Made by a program: the position numbers and the translations under genes. Of a stretch of 59,010 bases of DNA, positions 1 through 9,027 are shown one piece after another. This DNA is from Emmonsiellopsis sp. PD_33 (Eukaryota > Ascomycota > Eurotiomycetes > Onygenales > Ajellomycetaceae). The stretch spans positions 1 through 59,010 of the forward strand of contig JANTQF010000216.1 of assembly GCA_032988165.1 (NCBI GenBank). The letters are read 5' to 3'. Numbering within the stretch: position 1 is the stretch's first letter; each line of letters begins with the position of its first letter. The notes beneath the pieces are model-generated. The model was not told the origin of the DNA. It worked only from the letters and a program-made list of their open reading frames with translations, and did not search any database.

Positions 1-43
1 GGGATTGGGATCTTTGTCTTCAAATATATTCCCCCGTTCTCTC

Positions 44-2481
44 TCATACAGAACCACCATCTAACAACCCCCCCTTCCCCTTCCCCCCCCCACCACCCTC
101 CTCTACCCCCCCCCCCCCCCCCCCCCCCCCTCCACAACTCCCCAACGCAGCCTCCGTAGAACAAGTAGCAGGAACACAGCCGCCATACATCTGCTCGCCA
201 TCCACCAACCCCGCCGATCCATCCATAGTCCCCACCCCGCTCACGCACGCGGGGTTTGACGGGTACAGCTCCGGCGTGATAGCCGGGTCGACGGCGTAAG
301 GGGTGTATTCGGGAACGTATACGGGATAGCCATAGATGATGGGGTAGTAGCCCGCAGCGTCGAGGACGTTCCTGGCATTTTCATTTTCATTTTCATTTTC
401 ATTTTCATCTTCATCTTTATTTTCCGCATCTTTTTCCTCGTCCCTGTCGTCGTTGCCATCATCGCTATTGCCATTCTCATTCTTCTTCTTCTTCTTCTTT
501 CCATTCCCATTCGAATTCGCATTCCTCTTCTCGATCCTCCGGACAGCCTTCTCATGAAGCTTCTCCAAGCGCATCCTCGTCATTTCATTCCTATCCACCT
601 TCTTCTTCCTCTTTTCCCGATTTTTCTCCTCGATCCCCGAGAAGATATTCACCGCATTATGCGCTGAGATATGCAGATTCCCACGCACGGGATCGTCAGG
701 GACCGCATCGCGGAGTTTCTCCGTCCGCTCTCTCGCCTCTGATTTCGTATGGCCGAAGAGGAAGTACGAAGTATGAGACTCACGTATAGCCTCGCAGTAC
801 CAGCACACGCACTCGCTATACAGCTTTCCACGGGTGATCTCCTGGTAGCGGCGCGACGTGCGCTCAAAGGCATCGTTGAGCGTATTCTGATCGACCTTGT
901 CGTCATGGTCGATGAAAGTCTGGCCGCGCGTGGCGTGCAGGGAGTATCGGAAATACGCCTGGGGCCAAAGCTGGTGGGTATGCCATGCCAGGTCGACGTC
1001 GAGCGTGGGGACGCCGAGGGTGCCGTTGCGAGCTGATATGATGCGCATGAAGATTTTGTATTTTTCTAGCAGGTTGGTCATGGTTGAGGATAGCGTGGGG
1101 GAGTGGATCCAGTCTATGCTGTCCATTTTTGTGATGAAGGTGCCCTGGCGGATGACGGCGCCGACGAGGTCGAGGGCGAAGGGGGAGGAGTTTTCCCAAT
1201 ATCGCGACATGAGGCGGCGGATGGAGATGCGCTCGTGTCGGCTGACTGGGGATGTGACGCGGGCTTTGCGGAGGAGGGATCTTTCTTTCTTAAAAGCATC
1301 TTTGAAGGCGTCGCGGATGTCCTCGATGGTTGCGGCGGGGTGACTGTTGTAGTCTGTGCAGGACAAAAGTTTCTCATGTAGATGGCTTGGGGGGGAGAGG
1401 AGTTTGTTAGGTAGCATCATGTTGGCATTCATGGCATGAAAGCTCCACCTTGCGGTTTCAGGGACGCCAGTGAGTGAGAGCAGGGTACCTGGCATAGGGA
1501 TTTGGTGGGTGCTCAGCCTGTCCACGTCACGGCGGAACTTGGCTACTCGGAGGGTATCGTGAGTGATGATAAGCCGGCAGCTGGAGCAGGTTACCCTAAA
1601 ATTCTTATCCGCGTACCCCTTGGACTGTTCAAAAGGGAGATCCAAAGAGCCCATATCATGCGACCCGCTCGCCCATTGGGCATGTATCGTCACTTGGCAT
1701 TTGGGACAGGGTATTGGTTTCGTAGGCGGCTCCAGGAGATTATCCCATAGACGGTCAGTCATCATGGCGAAGTGTCCTATCGCCTTCTCGCCGGGAATGA
1801 AATTGAAGTCCGTATCAAGAGCATCATTTATAGCATCCCAAGGCATCCCAGTTGCCCACAGACTCATCTTGCCCCGACGGAGACAGTCTTCCAGATAGTT
1901 CCGTGGGTTGAGCATATACGCATGCCAAACCATAATGACATCTGCAACGAAACAGGTCAGCGCATCTGTAGCAAGCAGGTATACAAATCTCAATGAAATA
2001 GCAATATCCACCCACCAAGCGGAGGCAAAGTATCAACCGTAAACGGGACAAGACCATCGCAATCCGTCACCGTGCTATACTTCTTATCCTTCGCCTCTAT
2101 ATCCGGGACCGAAACAATCCGACCAGTCTCAATGCCCCGGTCCATCCAAGCCTCAAATCTATCCACAGCCCGACAGACATAGATCTGCCATCTTTTCTCT
2201 CTGATAATCGCCGCAGCCCTGTATCTATCCCTTTGCGACTCGAACTTGTCGAACAGGCGGTCAGAGAGTCCGAAGAGGCCGTCGGTTGCTGATACCTGGT
2301 CGCGAAGGTCTGCGATTGCGGCCAGGAGTTTGAGATGCACGATACATGCATCTATCGTTGGGACCTCCGTTTCCATTAATAATTTACCCGGGCTGGAGGA
2401 TGGCTGGTTTTTTTGTTTGTACCATGGGGCTTTGTCCCTGGCGGCGCTGGTGGTAGATGCTGCGGGTTGAGGCGATGTCAT
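44..2481 (-). CDS. Glycine-rich domain-containing (DUF1399/GRDP-type) protein
   Basis: Two exons, 2481-2016 and 1941-44, joined across a 74-nt GT-AG intron (1942-2015), give 787 aa. The splice creates the family hallmark PPLDVIMVWHAYMLNP, the second half of which opens exon 2; a later copy, VDLAWHTHQLWP, repeats the pattern. Two cysteine pairs (CPKC and CSSC) and a CVCWYC cluster follow and could bind metal. The C-terminal third is low complexity: a Lys/Glu-rich coiled stretch, an EN repeat, then poly-Gly. Fungal DUF1399 proteins have no firmly established biochemical role, so none is assigned. The start is the ATG at 2481, with a TATA-like box about 100 bp upstream. The poly-Gly tail is encoded by a 25-nt homopolymer, so the last 40 residues are the least certain part of the model. 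Confidence 0.85.
106..130. repeat. 25-nt poly-C tract inside a coding exon
   Basis: An uninterrupted run of 25 C on the + strand encodes the poly-Gly near the C terminus of the minus-strand DUF1399 gene. It is prone to slippage in replication and in sequencing. Confidence 0.95.
376..411. repeat. CATTTT hexamer repeat coding Glu-Asn repeats
   Basis: About six near-perfect CATTTT units lie in the DUF1399 exon and encode alternating Glu-Asn on the minus strand. The opposite-strand reading (Met-Lys repeats) is a shadow. Confidence 0.9.
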
Positions 2482-3179
2482 TATGGTTCACGCTTGTAAG
2501 AGATAGAAGAAAAACACAACATGAAGATATAGTGGAATCGAGCAGAGACTGCGCCGGAATATGGATGCCACACTGGAGTATTTAAACCCTCGCCCCGGAT
2601 AGCTGGTTACCGCAGACTCGATGTCATCCATGCATGCTTACTCCATACTTGTGAAGTTATGGCCTTGTCCGCGACTGGGAACCGCCTTGAATTCACCTAG
2701 GCAGAGTTAATAGAGTAGCCCGTATAGCGCGAGGTGAGGCTCAACGAGGAGTTCTCGTATTCATTCCCGTCCCGTGGGCATAAGACTGGCAGTTAATGGA
2801 CACCATCGGCAACATCGATGCCAGAGGGGCTGTGAATGAACGCCTCGACAAGGATCACTGTTAGTTATTTTGGGCTCTCCTAGCGCGGGTCAGGCTCAGC
2901 TTTCTCAAGAGAACGACAGTAGAAAAAAAAAGATAATGAGCAAAATGAGAATAAATATGGCCTCCTATATTCATCAGAAGACGATGCAGTCTAAACATCC
3001 TGTTTTTTTATCAACCAACGCTAAGCTTCAAAAATAAAATAAAAATAAAAACAATGCTGATTCCTGAACCACCACGAGCGAGGTTCTCGGGTGCTTAAAT
3101 CTAGTTTAGCTGGCAGGGCGGACTCTGGCGATGCCTTGCCGCCTACCCACGGCGCTTGATTGTATATCGAAAGGGAACA
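2482..3179. other. Intergenic: promoter of the DUF1399 gene and 3' flank of TRM2
   Basis: No coding sequence is convincing here. The left part is the promoter of the minus-strand DUF1399 gene. The A/T-rich part near 2925-3055 (runs of AAAAATAAA) reads as a T-rich 3' flank for TRM2 on the minus strand. Confidence 0.6.
2578..2587 (-). promoter_or_regulatory. TATA-like box for the DUF1399 gene
   Basis: GTTTAAATAC on the minus strand lies about 100 bp upstream of the ATG at 2481. Position and composition suit a core promoter; there is no functional evidence. Confidence 0.35.
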
Positions 3180-4991
3180 TTATGCACTCACACCCTCGCC
3201 GGCAGCAGGGGCAGGAGTCGAAGAAGCATCCGCCTGCTCCCTGCTGCTGCTCGCTTCCGGCGAGGCGACTTTATTGAGGACCGCCACACTCTCCACATGG
3301 CCCGTCTGGGGGAAGAAATCAAAGCCCCTGATACTCTCAATCTCATATCTGACCTCCCGACCTCCAATTATATTTCCCTCCACCAGCATACCAACATCCC
3401 TCGCTTGCGTGTGCACATTGCAGCTTACATATATCAACCTTGTCGGCCCGTAGCTGAGTAATTGTAGTAGGAAGTTGTTGTCGCAGCCCTTTCGCGGCGG
3501 GTCAATGACAAGCAACGTTTTGTCGGCCGGGTAGGGAATTTTCTCGAAGAGTCCCGCGGCATCCGCGGCAGCGAATCCGGTGTTTGGCAGCTTATTGGCG
3601 CGCGCGTTCTCGCGGGCGGCTTGGATGCCTTCGGTGGAGATGTCGATGCCTAGGGAGGAGAGGAAGAGCGGGGAGAGGGTTACGGTGAAAAGGCCGGAGC
3701 CGGAATAGGCGTCCAAGAGGTATTTTACGTGGGCGGCGGGCGTCGCGGAGGAGGATGGAGGAGTCGGGGGGATGCAATTTTCGCGGACGTATTTGGTGAA
3801 TGGGGTGAGGATGGAGTTGTTGTTTTGGAAGAACTGGCCAGCTTTGTTTTGGAAGATGTAGTTGTCGACGTATTCGATTGAGGTTGCATTTGGGTCTGTG
3901 ATGCATCGCTTCTCCTCGATATAGTCGGGGTATTCCGTTCGGATTACTTCTTCATTCAGGTCCTGTTTTTGTCCTTCTTCCAATTGGATTTGTTCGTCCT
4001 TTGGTACCCTGGTCGTGCTCTCCCTCATCAAGAGCGTCGCCCCCTTGCGGAACGAATTTAGATTATCCGCGACTCTCTTGCGCTCGCTCTTCATTCCCCG
4101 TCTCACAATATCTGTCCCCAACGGACAATCCTCAATGTCCATAACCGTCCGTCTACCCTTCGCCATAAAGCCGATAGGGGGAACCTCGGTCCGCACAACT
4201 TTTTCCTGCGATCGTCCACCAGGAAAAGAGAAATGGGGAGTCAATTTCGTCCGATAACCGTATTGCAAAGGCGAGCCCATGGTATCGCGTATCGCGGGAA
4301 TCAGCTCTGGCAGGAGACCGGAAAAGTTGGCGTACGCCTTCTCAATTATCCGTTTCTTATGCTTTAGCTGGTCCTCATATGGGAGCATCTGCAGTTGGCA
4401 TCCCGAGCACTTTCCGAAGTACTGGCAGTTGATAAGGGAGTCGTTGCGCTGGGGCGATGGTTTAATGACCTCGAGCAGGTCCGTAACGCTGTAGGACTCT
4501 CTGCGCATTGTTCTGACGACCTTGACTCGAACGGTGTCTCCCGCAACGGTAAAGGGCACGACGTAGACGTGGTCGAAGGATGGAGAAAGGGCTAGGCCAT
4601 CTCCGGTAGAGGATATCTCGGAAATTGTAACCTCTGTCTCTGGGAAGGGATCGCCTTTGTTTTTCAGAATAACCGGGGTTATTTTCTCTGCATTCTCCTG
4701 GTTTGCGCTGTGCGCATGTCTTTTCAACAGCGCCTCCACGTCGAGCTGCAAGACTTCTTCCGCATCGCCCTCCCCATGCTTCGCGGCCTTCTTCTTCTGT
4801 TTCTTCGGCTGCGGGCCTCGCTGCTTCGACCGTTCGTCTGGTACGTGAGGCATTGTACCGTTCAGCAGCATGTATCGAATTCGAGGTGGATGGGAGGAAA
4901 TGGAGCGATGCGACGGCAAAACGCGCAGGCTGGAGAGGTGGAAATTGCGTCGCGCAGAGGAGATCAGCGGCCGGACAGAGAAAGGCAACAT
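3180..4991 (-). CDS. TRM2: tRNA (uracil-5-)-methyltransferase, TRM2/RumA family
   Basis: Single exon, 603 aa. The family makes 5-methyluridine at position 54 of tRNA using S-adenosylmethionine. A TRAM-like beta domain lies around residues 115-180. It is followed by CQYFGKCSGC, the Cx5Cx2C iron-sulfur pattern of RumA proteins, with a likely fourth Cys in MDIEDCPL. The Rossmann methyltransferase motifs are LDAYSGSGLF, VIDPPRKGCD and YVSCNVHTQARD, whose Cys is the expected nucleophile; the catalytic base is the Glu of HVESVAVL. The first ~40 residues are Arg/Ser-rich with no acidic residue, like a mitochondrial presequence. A second in-frame ATG at residue 41 could start a cytosolic/nuclear form. 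It is head-to-head with uS5m across 320 bp. Confidence 0.93.
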   Translation of the reverse strand: MLPFSVRPLISSARRNFHLSSLRVLPSHRSISSHPPRIRYMLLNGTMPHVPDERSKQRGPQPKKQKKKAAKHGEGDAEEVLQLDVEALLKRHAHSANQENAEKITPVILKNKGDPFPETEVTISEISSTGDGLALSPSFDHVYVVPFTVAGDTVRVKVVRTMRRESYSVTDLLEVIKPSPQRNDSLINCQYFGKCSGCQLQMLPYEDQLKHKKRIIEKAYANFSGLLPELIPAIRDTMGSPLQYGYRTKLTPHFSFPGGRSQEKVVRTEVPPIGFMAKGRRTVMDIEDCPLGTDIVRRGMKSERKRVADNLNSFRKGATLLMRESTTRVPKDEQIQLEEGQKQDLNEEVIRTEYPDYIEEKRCITDPNATSIEYVDNYIFQNKAGQFFQNNNSILTPFTKYVRENCIPPTPPSSSATPAAHVKYLLDAYSGSGLFTVTLSPLFLSSLGIDISTEGIQAARENARANKLPNTGFAAADAAGLFEKIPYPADKTLLVIDPPRKGCDNNFLLQLLSYGPTRLIYVSCNVHTQARDVGMLVEGNIIGGREVRYEIESIRGFDFFPQTGHVESVAVLNKVASPEASSSREQADASSTPAPAAGEGVSA

Positions 4992-5311
4992 GAGCCAACT
5001 AAATACAGCCCGTGGAAGAGCCGAGACGAGGCTGTGGCTGCTTGGATAAAAAGTTGCGGATGTTCAACAATTTTCTGGTCTGGCCGTCGAGGTTGAAAAT
5101 CGGCTGTTCCCGATTGGGAGCTGAACCCGGCAGAAAAATCTCACCCTAATTTTTGCAGCAGGACGACAACCTCAGACTCCAACTCCATCCGCTCGCTGCA
5201 CCCCGACGACAACACGCTTGTCGGCGCCCTGCTCCGCGTCCTCCGTCTGCCCCAGCTGCTCGTCGCCAGTGAGGCCGGCATTGGCCTCGCGAGCATCCCG
5301 CACCGCCCACC
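4992..5311. other. Divergent promoter of TRM2 and uS5m
   Basis: A 320-bp head-to-head spacer. It contains an inverted CCAAT box (ATTGG, 5113-5117) and an ACCCTAA heptamer (5143-5149). The heptamer alone is expected several times by chance in a window this size. Confidence 0.6.
5113..5117 (-). promoter_or_regulatory. CCAAT box (inverted)
   Basis: ATTGG in the middle of the divergent TRM2/uS5m promoter is a possible HAP/CBC complex site, judged from motif and position only. Confidence 0.3.
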
Positions 5312-6647
5312 ATGAGCCTCGCACGGCCCGCGCGGTGTCTCATCTGCTCGTTCTCCCGCGCGCCTCTCGCCCTCCTCCCCCGGCGACAGTTCCATCAGTC
5401 CCTTTTCCGGCAGTCGGATTCCGATTCCAAGGCCAAAGACCTCAAGAAACTAAAAGACTTCAAGGAGCTCACGCCGTCCCATTTCGCGCCGTACACGAAG
5501 GAGGAGAAGGCCCGGCTAGCTGAGGAATACACGCCGGAGCAGATCGCTGCAATTGAAGCCGGTGAAGAGAGCGTCAAGGCAGAGGATCTGGCCAAGCAGT
5601 TTGCCCAGAAGGATGACCCCTGGTCGCTTCAGTATCTCGATGATTTCTCCACGATTGAGCCGACGGTCGACCGCCATGTCCGGAACCCGGTCAAGAACGT
5701 TCCCATCCCGCGGATGAAGTCGGAGGACGAATTGATGGGGGAGGTCAGCGAGTTCTTCGACACAATGACTGAGGAGGATATCGAGAATAACCCTGAGAAA
5801 ATCGCCGATTTCATGGACAAGATGGATCTGGTAAAAGATCCCGTGGACGAGGCTTCGTCGCTAGTGCCGGACATCACACACCCATACGAAACTCTAGAAA
5901 AGATGGGCGAGGGTCCCGATCTCGAACTCAGAAGGAAAGAAATGGAATTAGAGCAGAATGCCGAGGGGAAGGGAAGAATGGATAGCGGCGACGCCTCCGA
6001 GACGGAGCTGGACTATGCCAAGCTCAAGCTTGCGACGGGCTTGGATGAGGCGGATATCAAACGTTTGAATGTAAGGGTTTTGGTGGTGAGACAGGTCGCC
6101 AACCAGACGCGGCTGGGCAAAGTTCGCAAATCTGCCATCCTCTCTGTCGCCGGGAACGGGAATGGTCTCCTCGGTATTGGAGAAGCCAAAGCCCGTGACT
6201 TCAAAGCCGCCTTGGTCCAGGCTCATGCTCGCGCGATTCGAAACATGAAACCTATTCAGCGGTACGAGAACCGGACCATCTTCGGAGACGTGCGCGGAAA
6301 GGTAGGAGCTGTGGAAGTTGAGCTGATGCATCGGCCACCAGGTATGATTTATCTTTATTCCCCCCCCCTCTATTTCTACACATCGAGTTCGAACACCGCA
6401 AACTAACCATGAACAAAAAAAAAATCCAGGATTCGGTCTGCGCTGCCAAAAACTCATCTGGGAACTGTGCCGCGCAGGCGGCATTCGCGACATCGCCGCG
6501 CGAGTCCCCCGATCGCGAAGCAAGATGAACACCGTCAAAGCCGCATACGAGGCTATGCTTAGCCAGAAGAACCCAGAGGACATTGCCCGAGCCCGGGGCC
6601 GGAAGCTGGTCGATGTCCGGAAGGTGTATTATGCCGGACTTCACTAA
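5312..6647 (+). CDS. MRPS5: Mitochondrial small-subunit ribosomal protein uS5m
   Basis: Exons 5312-6341 and 6430-6647 (88-nt intron; splice RPPG|FGLRC) give 415 aa. The N terminus is a typical mitochondrial presequence (Arg-rich, then RRQFHQSLF). The central part is acidic and fungal-specific. The C-terminal half holds the S5 domains: LNVRVLVVRQVANQ, then the Gly-rich SVAGNGNGLLGIGEAKA of the S5 N-terminal double-stranded-RNA-binding-like domain, then the S5 C-terminal domain in exon 2 (CRAGGIRDIAARV..SRSKMNTVKAAYEAL-like). It is a component of the 37S mitoribosomal subunit. The spliced frame closes at TAA 6645-6647. The unspliced frame runs only 65 nt past the donor, so the intron is certain. 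Confidence 0.95.
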
Positions 6648-7254
6648 GAGATGAAGGTTGGAAATCTTTTTTTTTTTGTTCTTCCTTTTTAAACCTCGCA
6701 GTTTTGGCGAGGGAATGTTATTTTTTTCTCATTTTCATTTTCCCCCCTACTCATGTTAATCCTTTCGCCGTCATATCGAATCTTTGACTTATTATAAACT
6801 AGTCGTGATTGATAGATCGCCTTACATACCTTGCCGTCCTTCAGCAAGAACATGCATGCTCTGCTCTGCTCTGTCCTGCTCTGCTTTTTACGCATTTGCT
6901 CGCATGTATAAACCTACCTACCCCCAACCCCCCGCCCACCTTGTTCCATTGTTTCTACTGCGATGGTGAGGGAATGTACTGTATAGTATGGAAATGTATT
7001 ATTTAGAAATTTAGACACGGGTGTTTTTTTCCATTTATTCAAGTCCATCTATTTAATTCTTCCGTATTCTACTCCTCTTAAAAAAACAAGAAATCCCATC
7101 TCACACAGCCGTCCATATATAAGAACCCACCCACCCACAACCCACAATCCCAAACCCAAACGCCAGCCCACCAACCCCAGGGTATATATATAACACCAAA
7201 CGAAAACCGAATAAATCCATACCTACCCTCCACTAGTTACCCCTTACATAAAAC
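6648..7254. other. Tail-to-tail intergenic region, uS5m / DAD3
   Basis: T-rich sequence after uS5m and A/C-rich sequence before the DAD3 stop, consistent with two convergent 3' UTRs. There is a short CTCTG-type repeat at about 6860-6885. No gene seen. Confidence 0.6.
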
Positions 7255-7749
7255 CTAATACCCCCCCTCCTCCCCCCGTTCCCCCTCCCCCTCCCGCTCC
7301 CCCCCCTCCGCCCCAAAAATCCCCTGCTGCAGCACAATACTATACACACTCGCCTTCAGCAACGTACACACCGTCGCGGTCTTCCTCTCGAGCAGACGCA
7401 GGGCATCCAGCGTCTCAGCAGCGGGGCGGGTAGATAGGTGTGCGAGGGATGACGAGAGCTGTTTTTTCCATCGAGCTTCATTAAACGGGTTTTGAATCAA
7501 ATCGAGAAGGTTTGGGGGGGGGGATAAGCCTACCGTGTTCATATTCCCCAGCAGCCGGGCGTATTCGTCTAGAACCTCCTGTTCGAGGGGGGTGAGGAGG
7601 GGGTTTTCGCGGAGGAGGGGGTTGGTGGTCGTTTGGCTGGCGGGGGGGGGTGTTGTGGTGGTGTTGTTGGTGTCTGGCGGGGTGTTGCGGTCCGCTGTTG
7701 CTGCTGCCGCTGCGGCGGCGGAGAGGGGGCGGGAGAGCGGGGGTGACAT
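7255..7749 (-). CDS. DAD3: DASH/DAM1 complex subunit DAD3
   Basis: Exons 7749-7534 and 7458-7255 (75-nt intron) give 139 aa. The core LTPLEQEVLDEYARLLGNMN joins across the splice to TLSSSLAHLS and then LDALRLLERKTATVCTLLKASVYS, the conserved helical signature of Dad3 in the outer-kinetochore ring that couples chromosomes to microtubules. The intron length is a multiple of three with no stop, so the gene also reads through as 164 aa. GTAGGC...AACAG borders and restored family continuity at NMNT|LSSS argue that it is spliced. The N terminus is a fungal Ala/Thr-rich extension. The last ~20 residues are Gly/Glu-rich and may vary. Confidence 0.9.
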   Translation of the reverse strand: MSPPLSRPLSAAAAAAATADRNTPPDTNNTTTTPPPASQTTTNPLLRENPLLTPLEQEVLDEYARLLGNMNTVGLSPPPNLLDLIQNPFNEARWKKQLSSSLAHLSTRPAAETLDALRLLERKTATVCTLLKASVYSIVLQQGIFGAEGGEREGEGERGEEGGY

Positions 7750-9027
7750 TTTCTTCCTTGTTTGTTTTTTGGAGGTATTGTTTGTGATAGGAGGGAGGCG
7801 TGGACGGTGGTGTGGGAGAGGGCTGGATTGGGTTCTTTGTTTCTGTTGATGGCAGCGGGCGCGTGGCTGCGTTGTTGGTGTAAGGAGGTTTTATTTATTG
7901 GTTGGTGGGGGTATCATAAATAAACAAATCAATCAATCAATCCATTGACCCAATACCGGTTCGGAGCAGCGTGTCCGTGTGGTTGTTTCTCTCAGCTTTT
8001 TTTCTTTTTTTCCGGTGTTGATTGCGGGGAATTGGAAGCTTGAAGTCTGGATAAAGTCCGGCTTAAATATTTTAAACTTTGGCCTGAGTCAGCCAGCCCA
8101 GCTCAGGGCGACAAAAGGGACATTGAAGGCATATCTGGAGTAAAGACAATAAAACAAACCTTAAAAATAAATATTTATGATAATATATGGCATATTTTAT
8201 TTTTTTTAATCCAAATAGGACAGAAAGTAGAATGTTGAACACAGTGAGTAGCAATGAAGAACAGCAGTAAAATAACAACTAAATAAAAAAATCAATTCCA
8301 TCTTCCCTCACAAGTAAGCAAGCAAGCAAGCAAAGTATTCAGCTCATCCCTCATCCGTCTAAAACCACCAGAACACAAGAAGACGTAAAATTATTCAAGT
8401 TACCTATCTAGCTACATAACTCGTCAGGACCTAGAGGGACAGCGATGCAAATACAGCGGAGAGACTCGAGATAATTTAGTAGGAGAAAAAAAGAAAAAAA
8501 GGCAAAGCAAGTAAAGCAAAGCAAACATACATAATCCCCTCCCATCAAGGCAAAGACAAGGAGGACAAGCTAGTTCACCTAAAAGCTTTGAGACAGTAAC
8601 GGGGTAGATAGGTAGATAGACAAGAGTACATTAGGAAGAGACAGAGTGTTGTGTTGTGTTGTTGTAGTAACTAAGCAAGCAGGAGCAGGAGAAGACCGGA
8701 AAAGAGGTAACTAGTTAGTTATATCAAAAAAAGAAATGAAAAGAAAAGAAAAGAAAAGATATATCGAGTTTCAAAAAACAAAGTTTAGGTCCCAAAGCAA
8801 ACACAAAATAAAAGAAAAGAAAAAGCAAAGCATGTCACTCCAAACACCCCACTATGATCTGCGTGTAATTTGCAAGAAAGGAAAAAGGAAAAAGAGGAGA
8901 AAAGGAAAAGGAAAAGACAATATTCATTAGACGCATTCATGAGACAAGACGAACAAGATGAGAGGGAGGGGGAAACAAAAACGGTAGCCACTTCCATAGC
9001 GGAGTTTTCCATCCAGGAGCGAATCAA
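7750..9027. other. Intergenic: DAD3 promoter and long 3' flank of the NRC-2 kinase
   Basis: The first ~350 bp are the DAD3 promoter, with ATCA repeats near 7928-7941 and a CCAAT at 7950-7954. The rest (about 8070-9020) is strongly A-rich on the + strand with simple repeats: AGCA units around 8316-8334 and GAAAA units around 8731-8760. That suits the U-rich 3' UTR of the minus-strand kinase. No coding sequence supported. Confidence 0.6.

Noticed and set aside
241..555. Minus-strand ORF rich in Met-Lys repeats
   Set aside because: Shadow of the Glu-Asn hexamer repeat of the DUF1399 gene in another frame.
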